DNA of 64,000 nucleotides from NCBI RefSeq assembly GCF_963667045.1, contig NZ_OY762934.1, positions 1,357,501 to 1,421,500 of the forward strand, in the 5' to 3' direction. The stretch is from an uncultured Cohaesibacter sp. Its GTDB lineage: Bacteria > Pseudomonadota > Alphaproteobacteria > Rhizobiales > Cohaesibacteraceae. Positions 35,057 to 43,901 of this stretch are shown here, piece after piece (positions within the stretch are counted from its first letter, which is position 1; each line of letters starts with the position of its first letter). The notes under the pieces are model-generated. The model had not been told where the DNA came from. It worked only from the letters and a program-made list of their open reading frames with translations, and did not search any database. The translations under genes and the position numbers were made by a program.

Positions 35057-35989
35057 ATGAAATGCCTAATCGTACAGCCTGTCCATGAAGAAGGCCTAGA
35101 CCTGTTGCGACAGAACGGGATCGAACCCGTGATCTGTCCTGATCCATCCATGTCCACCGTCGCTTCGCTGGTGCCGGGCTGCGAAGCCGTCATCACGCGC
35201 GATGCAGGCTTCAAGGAAGAGGCCTTTGCCGCCGCCGACATCCTCAAGGTGGTTGTCGTGCATGGGGCGGGTCATGATGCCGTTGACAAGGAATCCGCCA
35301 CCCGCCACGGCGTGCTGGTCTGCAACACCCCCGGTGCCAATGCGCAGTCGGTTTCCGAGCTGGCCCTTGGGCTGGCGCTGGCCGCCGCCCGTCTGCTTCC
35401 CGCCGCAGACAGGGAAGAGCGGGCCGGAAAGTTCGGTTTCCGCAACCGCAACAAGACCGTCGAGTTGCAGGGCAAGACGGCGCTGGTGGTCGGCTGGGGT
35501 CATACCGGCTCGCGCCTTGGCAAGATGCTGCGCGGTGCGCTCGACATGAAGGTTCTGGTGTATTCACCACGGGCCAGCGATGTCGGCGACTTCGAACGCG
35601 CCAGCTCGCTGGAAGCCGGACTTGCCGAAGCGGATCTCATCTCGCTGCACACCCCGTTCCGTCCTGAAACCCGCCACATGATCAACCGGCAGAGCCTTGC
35701 GCTGACCAAGCCGGGGGCCATTCTGGTCAACACCGCCCGTGCCGGACTGGTAGACGAGGAGGCGCTGCTGGAAGCCCTCGACTCTGGCCATCTGTTTGCC
35801 GCCGGGCTCGATGTCTATCAGGACGATGCCCCGCAGGGCGCACTCGGGCAGTCGGATCGCGTGATCTTTGCGCCTCATCTGGGGGGCGCCACCGAAGAGG
35901 CCATGCGCCGGATCGCCGTTGCCTCGGTGCAAAATGTGCTGACCGCCCTCTCCGGCACGCGTCCGGCCACCAGTCTCAATCTGGGATAA
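35057..35989 (+). CDS. D-2-hydroxyacid dehydrogenase, phosphoglycerate-dehydrogenase-like
   Basis: A 310-residue NAD(P)-dependent enzyme. The nucleotide-binding domain carries ALVVGWGHTGSRLGKML near residues 140-156; the usual GxGxxG reads GWGHTG. Catalytic Arg lies in VNTARAGLVDEEALLEAL, Glu in GLDVYQDDAP, and the catalytic His in FAPHLGGATEEAM. The short length and lack of an ACT domain separate it from full SerA. Such enzymes reduce or oxidise hydroxyacids such as hydroxypyruvate or phosphoglycerate. It is the last gene of the HAD-containing operon. Confidence 0.9.
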   Translation: MKCLIVQPVHEEGLDLLRQNGIEPVICPDPSMSTVASLVPGCEAVITRDAGFKEEAFAAADILKVVVVHGAGHDAVDKESATRHGVLVCNTPGANAQSVSELALGLALAAARLLPAADREERAGKFGFRNRNKTVELQGKTALVVGWGHTGSRLGKMLRGALDMKVLVYSPRASDVGDFERASSLEAGLAEADLISLHTPFRPETRHMINRQSLALTKPGAILVNTARAGLVDEEALLEALDSGHLFAAGLDVYQDDAPQGALGQSDRVIFAPHLGGATEEAMRRIAVASVQNVLTALSGTRPATSLNLG

Positions 35990-36048
35990 TCCAGTGGGCC
36001 GACCGGTCACCGGTCGGCCTCACACAAAACACGCGCAGCGGGCGAGGC

Positions 36049-36687
36049 TCAGAGGCTGATCGCGCCATCCTCTATTGCCTGCTCCAGCGTTGAGACGACC
36101 TTGGCCAGATTGGCATCGACGACATGGAGATATTCCTTCCAGTCGTTGACATGGGTCAGCTCCTTCTTGCCATCGGAAATGCCGCGCAGGCCGATCATCG
36201 GCACATCATGCAGCATGCAGGCCCGCAGCACCGCAAAGCTCTCCATATCCACCATGTCCGCATCGATGCCGTCATAGGCTGCGCCGGACACGATATTGCC
36301 GCCGGTTGAAAGCGTCGCCTGCCTGACGCCGGGAATATGGAACGGCATCGGCACCTTCACGGGCAAATCGACAAAGGGGGTCTTGCCCTTTTCAAAGCCA
36401 AGTGGAGAAGTGTCCATGTCGCGATAGCTGATAAAAGCTGCCTGATAGACTTCGGTCTGCTCCAGATTGGCCGACCCGGCCGAGCCGAGCGAGACCACCA
36501 GATCCGGCTTCTGGCCGGTTGCCGACAGTCTGGCAAGGAAGGATGCCACGACGATCGCCGATTCCACCGGCCCGACCCCGGTCATCAGCGGTACGATCCT
36601 TTCGCGCAGATGGTCGCCATATTCGGCGTCTACCGCCATGACATAGAGAATGCGCTTGCCCGCGACGGTCTTGAGTTCATAATCCAT
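36049..36687 (-). CDS. 5'-methylthioadenosine / S-adenosylhomocysteine nucleosidase-type protein
   Basis: A 212-residue protein of the purine phosphorylase superfamily. MAVDAEYGDH near the N-terminus corresponds to the AMxxE block of MTA/SAH nucleosidase. GVGPVESAIVVASFLAR, SLGSAGSANL and the nucleoside-binding DMVDMESFAVLRACMLHDVPM follow, with the catalytic Asp in LRGISDGKKEL. It cleaves adenine from methylthioadenosine or S-adenosylhomocysteine. It is shorter than E. coli Mtn (232) and somewhat diverged, so a related nucleosidase specificity is possible. AAGGCAAG precedes ATG 36687. It lies alone between two hydroxyacid dehydrogenase genes. Confidence 0.82.
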   Translation of the reverse strand: MDYELKTVAGKRILYVMAVDAEYGDHLRERIVPLMTGVGPVESAIVVASFLARLSATGQKPDLVVSLGSAGSANLEQTEVYQAAFISYRDMDTSPLGFEKGKTPFVDLPVKVPMPFHIPGVRQATLSTGGNIVSGAAYDGIDADMVDMESFAVLRACMLHDVPMIGLRGISDGKKELTHVNDWKEYLHVVDANLAKVVSTLEQAIEDGAISL

Positions 36688-37091
36688 TGTCTTGCCTTAG
36701 AGTTCAGCCCATCCGGGCGGTTTTCGGTTTGCGGAGCTGCCCTGCTCCATCGACGCCAGATCCTGCCTTCCGTTCGCTCCTGTTCCGGGCACAAACGCAG
36801 TGGCTCTCTTGGTGCTACATCGAAATGGCCGTGAATCCAAGCCCATAAGGTCGCGCCCATCGCCGCATCAAGCCCAAAAGGCAAAGCACGCGTGACTGCG
36901 GAAAGATTGGCCGGTCGGCAAGTCCCCGATTTACAGCTCCCCCGAATTGCAGCTAATATGCCAGTATGGCCCAACCGGCCCCATTTATTTATTTCGCTCC
37001 AGCCCCTTGTCCTGCCAAGCGCCGTCATTGGCACGCCTCCCCACGCAGGCATAGAGGGAAGATTCCGAGCCAGCATCAAGGAAACCAAGAC
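36688..37091. other. divergent intergenic region
   Basis: About 400 bases between the nucleosidase gene and the second dehydrogenase. No gene, palindrome or clear promoter was seen; open frames here are extensions of the flanking genes without ribosome-binding sites. Confidence 0.35.
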
Positions 37092-38033
37092 ATGAAACCG
37101 GACGTTCTTGTTCTCGTTCCCCTGCGCCCAGACCAGCAGGCGCAGTTGGAGGCCACCTACACGATCCATCGCCTTGATCAGGCTGACGACAAGGCTGCCT
37201 TTCTGGCGGCTGTCAGCGACAAGATTCTCGCTGTCGTCACCAATGGCGGCCGTGGCATCTCGCGGGCGGAAATCGAAAAGCTGCCCAATCTCAAGATTGT
37301 CTCCTCTTCGGGCGTTGGCTATGACGCCATCGACGTGGAAGCCTGCAGCGAGCATGGGGTCAAGGTGACCAACACCCCCGATGTGTTGACCGATGACGTG
37401 GCCGACATGGCAGTTGCTCTGTTTCTGGCCGTGCGTCGCGAACTGATCAGGGGTGATGCCTATGTGCGCGACGGGTCGTGGGTGAACAAGGGCGCCATGC
37501 CGCTCACCCGGTCCATCCGAGGCAAGAAGGTCGGCATCGCCGGTCTTGGCCGCATCGGCAAGGCCATCGCCGCCCGTCTCGAGCCGATGGGCGTTGAACT
37601 TGCCTATAATGGACGCCACGAGCAGAGCGACGTTGCCTATCACTATATGGGCGATATTGTTGCCATGGCTGCATGGGCCGATGTGCTGATTGCTGCCATG
37701 CCGGGCGGGGCCGCGACGGAAGGCATGATCAGCCGCGCCGTGCTGGAAGCGCTGGGGCCGGAAGGTAGCTTCATCAACATTGCCCGCGGCAGTGTGGTGG
37801 ACGAGGCAGCCCTTATCGATTGCCTCAGAGCGGGAAGCCTTGGCAGCGCCGGGCTCGACGTTTTCCTCAATGAACCCAAGTCTGATCCGGCCTTCAACAG
37901 CCTCCCCAATGTGGTGCTGCATCCGCACAACGCCTCTGGCACCATCGAGACACGTGGCGCGATGTCCCAGCTGGTCGTCGACAATCTCGCCGCCCATTTT
38001 GCTGGCAAGCCCCTGTTGACGCCAGTCAACTGA
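37092..38033 (+). CDS. D-2-hydroxyacid dehydrogenase (glyoxylate/hydroxypyruvate reductase type)
   Basis: A 313-residue protein from ATG 37092, preceded by AAGGAA. NAD(P)-binding motif GIAGLGRIGKAIAARLEPMG is near residues 145-165; the catalytic Arg is in NIARGSVVDEAALIDCL, Glu in DVFLNEPKSDP and His in LHPHNASGTIETRGAM. The TPDVLTDDVADMAVALFLAV stretch and overall length match GhrB-like reductases that use glyoxylate or hydroxypyruvate. The residue after the second glycine region (NGRH) hints at NADPH, but this is weak. It is unrelated in sequence detail to the dehydrogenase at 35057, so not a recent duplicate. Confidence 0.9.
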   Translation: MKPDVLVLVPLRPDQQAQLEATYTIHRLDQADDKAAFLAAVSDKILAVVTNGGRGISRAEIEKLPNLKIVSSSGVGYDAIDVEACSEHGVKVTNTPDVLTDDVADMAVALFLAVRRELIRGDAYVRDGSWVNKGAMPLTRSIRGKKVGIAGLGRIGKAIAARLEPMGVELAYNGRHEQSDVAYHYMGDIVAMAAWADVLIAAMPGGAATEGMISRAVLEALGPEGSFINIARGSVVDEAALIDCLRAGSLGSAGLDVFLNEPKSDPAFNSLPNVVLHPHNASGTIETRGAMSQLVVDNLAAHFAGKPLLTPVN

Positions 38034-38186
38034 GCGGGGCCAACAGGTCCGAAGGTCGGTTCGCGGCCTCCGGCTGAAAGGTGTATAGTCTTGGAGAGCG
38101 GTGGCAGGACACCCCTGCCCCTCTCGATCCGGCGCTCATGATCAAATCAATGAGCCGATGAGGCGCATAAAGGCTGAGGCGGCACC

Positions 38187-39350
38187 ATGGACCTGCATCT
38201 TCTGTTTCTCTCTCTGGGGGGAATCCTGCTTGTTGGACTGGTAACAGATGACCTTGGCCGACGGACGCGCCTGCCGCGTGTCACCCTGCTCATCCTGTTC
38301 GGGGTCATCATTGGCCCATCGGGGCTGGATCTGCTCCCCGACCAGTTCGCAGAGTGGTATGAAATTCTTTCCGCAACAGCCCTGACGATGGTTGCCTTTC
38401 TGCTTGGCAGTCATCTTTCGCTCGCCTCGCTGCGTCGGAGCGGCAAGGTCATTCTGATGGTCTCGGCGGTCGTCGTGCTGCTGACATCGGTGATGATATG
38501 GGGCGGCCTCATTGCCCTTGGCTCATCCTTTCTCATGGCGGTCCTGCTGGCCGGGATCGGCACCGCCACCGATCCGGCAGCGTCTCAGGATGTCATTCGC
38601 CAGACTGGCGCAAAGGGCCCGTTCACCAAAGCCCTTCTGGGCATTGTCGCCATTGATGACGCCTGGGGGCTGATCGTCTTCAGTCTGCTTCTGGTCATTG
38701 CCAAGGCGGTGTCCGGGGGGAATTTCGATGACATTCTCTGGAACGCGGTGCGCGAGCTGGGCGGCGCGGTGTTGGTCGGCGGCATGATCGGCTTCCCGGC
38801 CTCCTATCTTTCCGGACGCATCCGCCCCGGCGAACCGATGCAGCTGGAAGCGGTCGGGCTGGTGTTCCTCTGCGCAGGTTTTGCCATCTGGCTTGATGTT
38901 TCCTTCCTGCTCTCAGGGATGATCGCGGGCTTCATCATCGTCAACTTCGCCCACCACCACAATCGCCCTTTCCATGAGATCGAGCATATCGAATGGCCCT
39001 TCATGGTATTCTTCTTCGTTCTTGCCGGTGCATCACTGCAGGTTTCCGGGGTCGCCGATATCGGCCTTGTGGGGATGGGCTATATCGTGCTGAGAATACT
39101 GGGGCGACTCATCGGGGGATGGATCGGGTGTCGGCTGGCCGGTTGCCCGCCCTGTCACAAGCACTGGATCGGGCTGGCGCTGATGCCGCAGGCGGGGGTG
39201 GCGCTGGGCATGGCGCTGGTGGCGCTCGATCATTTTCCCGCCATCGGGGACCAGTTGCTGGCCATCACCATCGGCACAACCATCATTTTCGAGGTCTTCG
39301 GCCCCATTCTGACCCTCCTCGCCCTCAAGAAGGTTGGCGAGGCGAAGTAG
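38187..39350 (+). CDS. CPA-family monovalent cation/proton antiporter
   Basis: A 387-residue protein with about twelve hydrophobic segments. The ion-binding helix signatures of the CPA superfamily are visible: GIGTATDPAASQDVI (TDP of the crossed helices) and VAIDDAWGLIVFSLLL (paired Asp). An RLIGGWIGCRLAG region follows near the C-terminus. It probably exchanges Na+ or K+ for protons across the inner membrane for pH and salt balance. There is no C-terminal TrkA domain, so it is not a KefB/C-type gated channel. GAGGC precedes ATG 38187. It is convergent with the RES gene, only nine bases away. Confidence 0.9.
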   Translation: MDLHLLFLSLGGILLVGLVTDDLGRRTRLPRVTLLILFGVIIGPSGLDLLPDQFAEWYEILSATALTMVAFLLGSHLSLASLRRSGKVILMVSAVVVLLTSVMIWGGLIALGSSFLMAVLLAGIGTATDPAASQDVIRQTGAKGPFTKALLGIVAIDDAWGLIVFSLLLVIAKAVSGGNFDDILWNAVRELGGAVLVGGMIGFPASYLSGRIRPGEPMQLEAVGLVFLCAGFAIWLDVSFLLSGMIAGFIIVNFAHHHNRPFHEIEHIEWPFMVFFFVLAGASLQVSGVADIGLVGMGYIVLRILGRLIGGWIGCRLAGCPPCHKHWIGLALMPQAGVALGMALVALDHFPAIGDQLLAITIGTTIIFEVFGPILTLLALKKVGEAK

Positions 39351-39359
39351 CCGGAAAGG

Positions 39360-39869
39360 TCAACCCAACAGATTGATGCGGGCGGCACCGTCACGGTTCC
39401 AGACAAAGAGCACCAGATGCCAAAGGCGGGGGTCCTTGCGGGATGGATCGATCAGGCCCTCAGCACCAATTGCTTCAAGCTGGGCACGAACTTTCCACGA
39501 CCGCGGGCACTCTCCCTTGGCGACGGCTTCCTGCCAAGGGGCAGTGGCATCATCAAGCGCAATCCCGGCGGCGGTTCTGGCGGCTTCATCACGCAGATCC
39601 AAAATCCTGTTGGCCGAGACCTGCACTGAAATGAGCGACAGGTTTTCACTCCGATGGTCCTTGTGCGCGAGCATGGCCGCAGCAACCCCTTCAGGGGACG
39701 AACTCAGATAGAGCGTTGGCTGGTCGAAACGGGAATATCGTCCGGCGGCTCTGGAGCCCGCAATCGCATAATCCCGGAAAGCCGGGTCGATGGCGCGATA
39801 GAAAGTCCCCTCGACCTCAACAAATGGCGTTCCGGCTGTTGCCGTTACCACAGGCGCATCAAAAGGCAT
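39360..39869 (-). CDS. RES-domain protein without a visible antitoxin
   Basis: A 169-residue protein filled by a RES domain: FYRAIDPAFRD with the conserved Arg, GSRAAGRYSRFDQPTLYLSSSPEGVAAA with the Arg, Tyr, Ser and Glu residues of the family, and a C-terminal Asn-Leu. RES toxins degrade NAD+ and normally pair with an Xre/MbcA-type antitoxin gene (DUF2384) encoded just upstream. None is present: upstream is the DnaJ gene's terminator, downstream the antiporter. It may be a housekeeping or captured RES protein. GGGAGG precedes ATG 39869. Function as a toxin is not shown by the context. Confidence 0.82.
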   Translation of the reverse strand: MPFDAPVVTATAGTPFVEVEGTFYRAIDPAFRDYAIAGSRAAGRYSRFDQPTLYLSSSPEGVAAAMLAHKDHRSENLSLISVQVSANRILDLRDEAARTAAGIALDDATAPWQEAVAKGECPRSWKVRAQLEAIGAEGLIDPSRKDPRLWHLVLFVWNRDGAARINLLG

Positions 39870-39912
39870 TGCAGTCCTCCCCTGTCAGGAACCAGCGGGC
39901 TGGTCGCCCCAT

Positions 39913-39951
39913 CAAAAACAAACAGAGCCCCTTGCAACAAAAGGCTCTGTT
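39913..39951 (-). terminator. terminator of the DnaJ-family gene
   Basis: AACAGAGCC (39921-39929) pairs with GGCTCTGTT (39943-39951); on the minus strand it is followed by TGTTTTTGAT. It lies 40 bases after the stop at 39991 and also separates the RES gene. Confidence 0.82.
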
Positions 39952-39990
39952 CATCGCATTGCGTTCAACCAACTGCCCCCGAACCGGGCC

Positions 39991-40983
39991 TTAGCTGAAT
40001 TCCGGTCCGCGTGGGCGGTACGGTCGAGTATCCTGCCAATCTTCCATCAGGGCTCTGAGGCCCGGATCGGACCCTTCTGGCAGGATAATCTTGGCTGTGA
40101 CCAGCAGGTCGCCGCGATTGCCGTCCCTGTCGGGCAATCCCTTGCCCTTCAGACGCAGGCTCTTGCCCGAGCTCATGCCAGCCGGGATCTTGATCTCGCC
40201 CTTGCCCTCAAGGGTTGGAATGCGGATCTTGGCGCCGAGCACAGCTTCATAAAGCGTCAGCGGCAGATCGAGGCGGACGTTGTAGTCTTCCACCGTGAAG
40301 AGCTTGTGCGGCAGGATCTGGATGGTCACCAGAGCATCGCCTGCCGGACCACTGCGGCTTTCAAAGCCCTGCCCCTTCATGCGGATGGTCTGGCCATCCT
40401 TGACACCCTTGGGCACAGCCATGTCCAGCGTCTTGCCGGTTGGCAAATGTACACGGCGCTTCTCGCCGGAGACCAGATCTTCCAGCGTCACGCTCAGCTT
40501 GGCTTCCGCGTCCTGCCCCTTCTGCGGCTGGGCACGATGGTGGCCGCCATGATGGGCCCCGCCGCCGAACGGATCGGCGCCGGCACCAAACGGATTGCCA
40601 CCAGCCCGGCGTCCGCCACCGGCCATGTTGCCAAAAATTTCGCTGAAGATGTCTTCAGTCGCGCCGCCTCCGCCGAAGGGATTGCCGCTCCCTCCGTCGC
40701 CAAACGGATTGCGACTGCCACCGAACGGATTGCCGCCGCCAGCAAAACCCTGGAATTTCTCCTTGCCCTCGGCGTCAATTTCGCCGCGGTCATATTTTCC
40801 ACGCTTTTGCTTGTCACCTACAATCTCGTAGGCCTGGTTGATTTCGGCGAACTTTTCCTGAGCTTTGGGATCGCTCTTGTTCTGATCGGGGTGATACTTT
40901 TTCGCAAGCTTGCGGAAAGCGCTCTTGATTTCGCGCTCATCCGCCGACTTGGACACCCCAAGCACGCTGTATGGATCTCTCAT
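39991..40983 (-). CDS. CbpA-like DnaJ co-chaperone
   Basis: A 330-residue protein from ATG 40983. The J domain (residues 1-70) has the HPD motif in [11 protein letters not shown] Gly/Phe-rich linker with repeated NPFGG and NPFGAG units (about 85-150) follows, then the C-terminal substrate-binding beta domains with GRRVHL-like, KGQGF and [15 protein letters not shown] motifs. There is no Cys-rich zinc finger, which places it with CbpA-type (class B) proteins rather than DnaJ itself. It stimulates DnaK ATPase and delivers substrates. The frame stays open for 412 codons upstream across the antisense strand of the M42 gene, which is not coding. Confidence 0.93.
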   Translation of the reverse strand: MRDPYSVLGVSKSADEREIKSAFRKLAKKYHPDQNKSDPKAQEKFAEINQAYEIVGDKQKRGKYDRGEIDAEGKEKFQGFAGGGNPFGGSRNPFGDGGSGNPFGGGGATEDIFSEIFGNMAGGGRRAGGNPFGAGADPFGGGAHHGGHHRAQPQKGQDAEAKLSVTLEDLVSGEKRRVHLPTGKTLDMAVPKGVKDGQTIRMKGQGFESRSGPAGDALVTIQILPHKLFTVEDYNVRLDLPLTLYEAVLGAKIRIPTLEGKGEIKIPAGMSSGKSLRLKGKGLPDRDGNRGDLLVTAKIILPEGSDPGLRALMEDWQDTRPYRPRGPEFS

Positions 40984-41166
40984 CAGTCTTGTCCTCACCC
41001 CCGTCGGTGCGCCCGTCAGGCACGCGCCGACAGTGTTCAATTGGATTCGTCCGACAGCACCTAGGGGAAAGCCCTTAAACAAGCGGCTACGAATCGTTGC
41101 CTGGCACTGTCTTTTTCCGTTACCTCTGATATAGAGTGTCTCATTCGAAATTTCCATAGAGAGAAC

Positions 41167-42222
41167 ATGATGAACATTGATCTTCTCCGTCGCCTTTGCG
41201 AAACCCCCGGCGTTCCGGGCCGCGAGCATCGCATCCGCGCCCTGATTGAAAAAGAAGCCGAAGGCCTCTTTGACGAAATCTATACCGATGCCATGGGCTC
41301 GCTCGTCTGCACCCATTTTCCGACCACCGAGCAGGAAGAAGGCGCAGTGCCTGAACGGATCCTGCTGCTCTGCCATATGGATGAGATCGGCTTTCTCGTC
41401 AGCAATGTGTCCGACAAGGGCTTCATCAACATCGACCCGGTTGGCGGTTTCGATCCGCGTACCCTGTTCGCTCGCCGCGTGCTGGTCTGCACCAAGGACG
41501 GCGACTTCAAGGGCGTGATGAACCCGGGCGGCAAGGGCCTGCACATTTCGACCCCGGAAGAGCGCAAGAAGCTTCCCGAAGTCACCGACTTCATCATTGA
41601 CCTCGGCTTCGGTGAAGCTACCAAGGAAAAGGTCAAGGTCGGTGACTATGTTGTCATGGACGAGCCGCTGCTCGAGTTGGGTGACAAGGTCGTCTCCAAG
41701 GCGCTCGACAACCGCATCGCCTGCTGGCTCGGCATTGAAGTCATCCGCGAGATCGTTGAAGCCAAAGTCGCCCATGAGTGCGAGATCACCGTCGCCTTCA
41801 CCGCCCAGGAAGAGGTTGGCCTTCGCGGAGCGCGTACCGCCAGCTTCGGCGTTGCTCCGGACGTCGTCATCGGCGTTGACACCACTCTGTCCTGCGACAC
41901 GCCGGGCACCCCGGAAAAAGACACCATCACCACCCAGGGCAAGGGCGTTGGCATTGACATCAAGGACGGCTCCTTCATCGCCGACATCGATCTGGTTGAA
42001 GAACTGGAAGCTGTGGCTGCGGAAAAGGATATTCCGGTGCAGCGTTTCATTCTGGCCCGTGGCGGTCAGGACGGGGCCGCCGGACAGCAGGCCGGTTGCG
42101 GCACCAAGGCAGCTGCCATTGGCGTTGGTACCCGCTATATCCACACTGTCTGCGAGATGATCGACAAGACCGACATCCAGTCCGCCAAGGACCTGCTGGT
42201 CGCCTATCTCGGCAAGCACTGA
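41167..42222 (+). CDS. M42-family metallo-aminopeptidase
   Basis: A 351-residue protein with two ATG codons at the start (41167, 41170). It has the di-zinc M42 pattern: [13 protein letters not shown] (first His/Asp), [16 protein letters not shown] (bridging Asp), [13 protein letters not shown] (catalytic Glu pair), [15 protein letters not shown] and the late [14 protein letters not shown], where the family often has TDA. It forms large oligomeric shells and trims peptides from the N-terminus in the cytoplasm. Very strong codon bias keeps the antisense strand open. It is divergent from the CbpA gene, 183 bases away. Confidence 0.92.
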   Translation: MMNIDLLRRLCETPGVPGREHRIRALIEKEAEGLFDEIYTDAMGSLVCTHFPTTEQEEGAVPERILLLCHMDEIGFLVSNVSDKGFINIDPVGGFDPRTLFARRVLVCTKDGDFKGVMNPGGKGLHISTPEERKKLPEVTDFIIDLGFGEATKEKVKVGDYVVMDEPLLELGDKVVSKALDNRIACWLGIEVIREIVEAKVAHECEITVAFTAQEEVGLRGARTASFGVAPDVVIGVDTTLSCDTPGTPEKDTITTQGKGVGIDIKDGSFIADIDLVEELEAVAAEKDIPVQRFILARGGQDGAAGQQAGCGTKAAAIGVGTRYIHTVCEMIDKTDIQSAKDLLVAYLGKH

Positions 42223-42259
42223 TCCTCGGATCGGATGCCTTTACCGGCCCGGAATTGAC

Positions 42260-42288
42260 AAGGGGGAACCATTGGTTCCCCCTTTTTC
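42260..42288 (+). terminator. terminator of the M42 peptidase gene
   Basis: An 11-bp perfect stem (42260-42270 against 42274-42284) with a 3-base ATT loop and a CTTTTTCTTT tail. Confidence 0.9.
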
Positions 42289-42517
42289 TTTGGGCTCATT
42301 TGCCGATTCACTTTAAGATGAAACCGCCTTCAAGTGGCCGCAGAAGTTACTTTAAAAGCGGATTATTGCGAGTCTTTTGAATCACTTGGGCGGTGTTGCT
42401 AAAAGAAAGAATCCGGCGCTTAAAGTATTTGTTAACCAGCATTAAGCACTTCATAAACCGATTCAATCTCTTCACAGGCCAAGAGAGCCCGCCGTTTCCA
42501 TGGCCGGATCGGGCACC

Positions 42518-43105
42518 TCAACGATGCTTGCGACGCAGGCGCTTTTCGATCTGCCGCCGTTCCCAATTGTCGCCAAACAGATTGATCACCTCGAAGGTGT
42601 TGAAGCCCTGAATGACAAGGCCTATCCCCCAGCCAAGCGCTGGCCAGATGACCCAGAGATAACCCGGATTGGTGACAAGATTGATGACCAGCAGCAGGAC
42701 CATGACGCAGCCATAGGTCGTCGCATGCGAATAGAAGGACTTGATGTCGCGCACATATTCCATGGCATTGCGCTCCTCTTCGGAGAGCTCCGGCAGCACC
42801 GGATCAGCGCTGTGCGATGGGGTTTGCGATGCGGCAGGTCCAGAGAACGCTGGCGATGCAGAAGCTGGCATCGGGGCGTCTTGCTGTGCAATCGGGTCAA
42901 TTGATGATGTCGTGTCAGTCATTGTCTGTTCCTCGTGCAGGTCTTTGAAACCAACTTCCAGAACAGCTGCCAGACATTTGAGCGTCTCCGGGCTGGCCTT
43001 GGCGCCGCGCTCAATGCGCTGCAGGGTGCGGGTGCTGATACCCGCCATATCGGCCAGTTGTTCTTGAGACAACCCCTTGTCGAGGCGAAGCTTGCGTATG
43101 ATCAT
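42518..43105 (-). CDS. XRE regulator fused to a two-helix membrane domain
   Basis: A protein of 195 residues from ATG 43105, with AAGGAA nine bases upstream. Residues 1-55 are an XRE/Cro helix-turn-helix (LRLDKGLSQEQLADMAGISTRTLQRIERG). A Ser/Pro/Ala linker is followed by a C-terminal 2TM domain (about 125-175): YVRDIKSFYSHATTYGCVMVLLLVINLVT, then the WVIWPALGWGIGLVIQGF helix and the FGDNWERRQIEKRL end. The 2TM domain is also found as a stand-alone tail of sensor kinases. Membrane anchoring of a DNA-binding domain suggests a sensor of envelope state. Target unknown; divergent lrgAB are the nearest candidates. Confidence 0.85.
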   Translation of the reverse strand: MIIRKLRLDKGLSQEQLADMAGISTRTLQRIERGAKASPETLKCLAAVLEVGFKDLHEEQTMTDTTSSIDPIAQQDAPMPASASPAFSGPAASQTPSHSADPVLPELSEEERNAMEYVRDIKSFYSHATTYGCVMVLLLVINLVTNPGYLWVIWPALGWGIGLVIQGFNTFEVINLFGDNWERRQIEKRLRRKHR

Positions 43106-43537
43106 GGGGCTGTATTCCTTGCTTGGTTGCCCGTGCTGTTCCTGCCCCGACCATTCCATGATGGCCAAGGGCGGGGCCACGTCACGAGGGCGACATTAGA
43201 CGTCATGCCCCCGACACATCCACGACAGGAGCACGACAACGAGACGGCAGAGAGGCTTTTCCACGATGGTTTGCGGCAGAGCCCCCTTCGGGATAATACG
43301 CATCACAGCCTTGCACTATTGGTGGTCTTCGTGGGCAACTTTGCGCTCCCCTCTCTGCAAGAAACATGGTATGCGTCGTTTTGTCCATATCCTGCTGCTT
43401 CTGGCGTCTGTTTCAATGGAAGCTCTACCGCCCCACGCGCATGGTCCGCAACGTGCCCCAAGTGCACTTGCCAGTGGCAAATCCAGACCCTTCTGCATGG
43501 CCCAAGGGCCAAGAAAAGAAAGAGGAGAGAGACTCAA
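43106..43537. promoter_or_regulatory. divergent region between the XRE-2TM gene and lrgAB
   Basis: About 430 bases. It must hold the promoters of both units. I see no clear hexamer pair or palindrome. A possible short signal-peptide reading frame at 43371-43553 overlaps the lrgA start and is listed separately. Confidence 0.35.
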
Positions 43538-43553
43538 GTGCTCTTCTATCTAA
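43371..43553 (+). CDS. possible 60-residue secreted peptide overlapping lrgA
   Basis: ATG 43371 opens a frame MRRFVHILLLLASVSMEALP followed by a basic, polar remainder. It looks like a signal peptide (basic N-terminus, Leu core, HAHG) and its stop overlaps the lrgA GTG by 16 bases, an arrangement that could couple translation. Against it: no good ribosome-binding site, and the second half has no structure. Possibly a leader peptide, possibly chance. Confidence 0.2.
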   Translation: MRRFVHILLLLASVSMEALPPHAHGPQRAPSALASGKSRPFCMAQGPRKERGERLKCSSI

Positions 43554-43897
43554 CAGTCATACTACTCTGCCAGTTGTTCGGGGAAGCGCTGGTTGTCTTC
43601 TTCGGCCTGCCCGTACCCGGTCCCGTCATCGGCATGGCGCTGATGTTCGTCGGGTTGCTGATCAAGGGCTCGGTGCCCGACGGATTGTCGGTCGTTGGCG
43701 AATCTCTGTTATCCCACATGTCGCTGCTGTTCATCCCGGCTGGCGTCGGCATCATGGTGAATGCCGAGCTGATCCGGCGGGAGCTCCTGCCCATATCGGT
43801 CTCGCTTGTCATCAGCACATTGCTGTGCGTCGCGGTCACCGGCCTGTTGATGAGCTGGCTGACGCGCAACAAGTCCATCGGCGGATACAAGGAGTAG
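43538..43897 (+). CDS. lrgA: CidA/LrgA-family membrane protein
   Basis: A 119-residue holin-like protein with four membrane segments. It has the family pattern LLCQLFGEALVVFFGLPVPGPVIGMALMF at the N-terminus, and LLFIPAGVGIMV, the other LrgA hallmark, near residues 65-76. The start is GTG 43538, decided by AGAGGAG ten bases upstream; the long open frame ahead of it is antisense to the XRE gene. LrgA and LrgB act together; older work links them to murein hydrolase control and newer work to pyruvate or glycolate export. The lrgB start follows five bases after its stop. Confidence 0.9.
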   Translation: MLFYLTVILLCQLFGEALVVFFGLPVPGPVIGMALMFVGLLIKGSVPDGLSVVGESLLSHMSLLFIPAGVGIMVNAELIRRELLPISVSLVISTLLCVAVTGLLMSWLTRNKSIGGYKE

Positions 43898-43901
43898 GTC
43901 C

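Noticed and set aside
40984-42219. 412-codon upstream extension of the CbpA frame
   Set aside because: It runs antisense through the M42 peptidase gene; the J domain begins exactly at ATG 40983, and the extension has no recognisable fold.
42935-43537. Long upstream extension of the lrgA frame
   Set aside because: It crosses the XRE gene in antisense; the LrgA fold starts at GTG 43538 with a clear ribosome-binding site.
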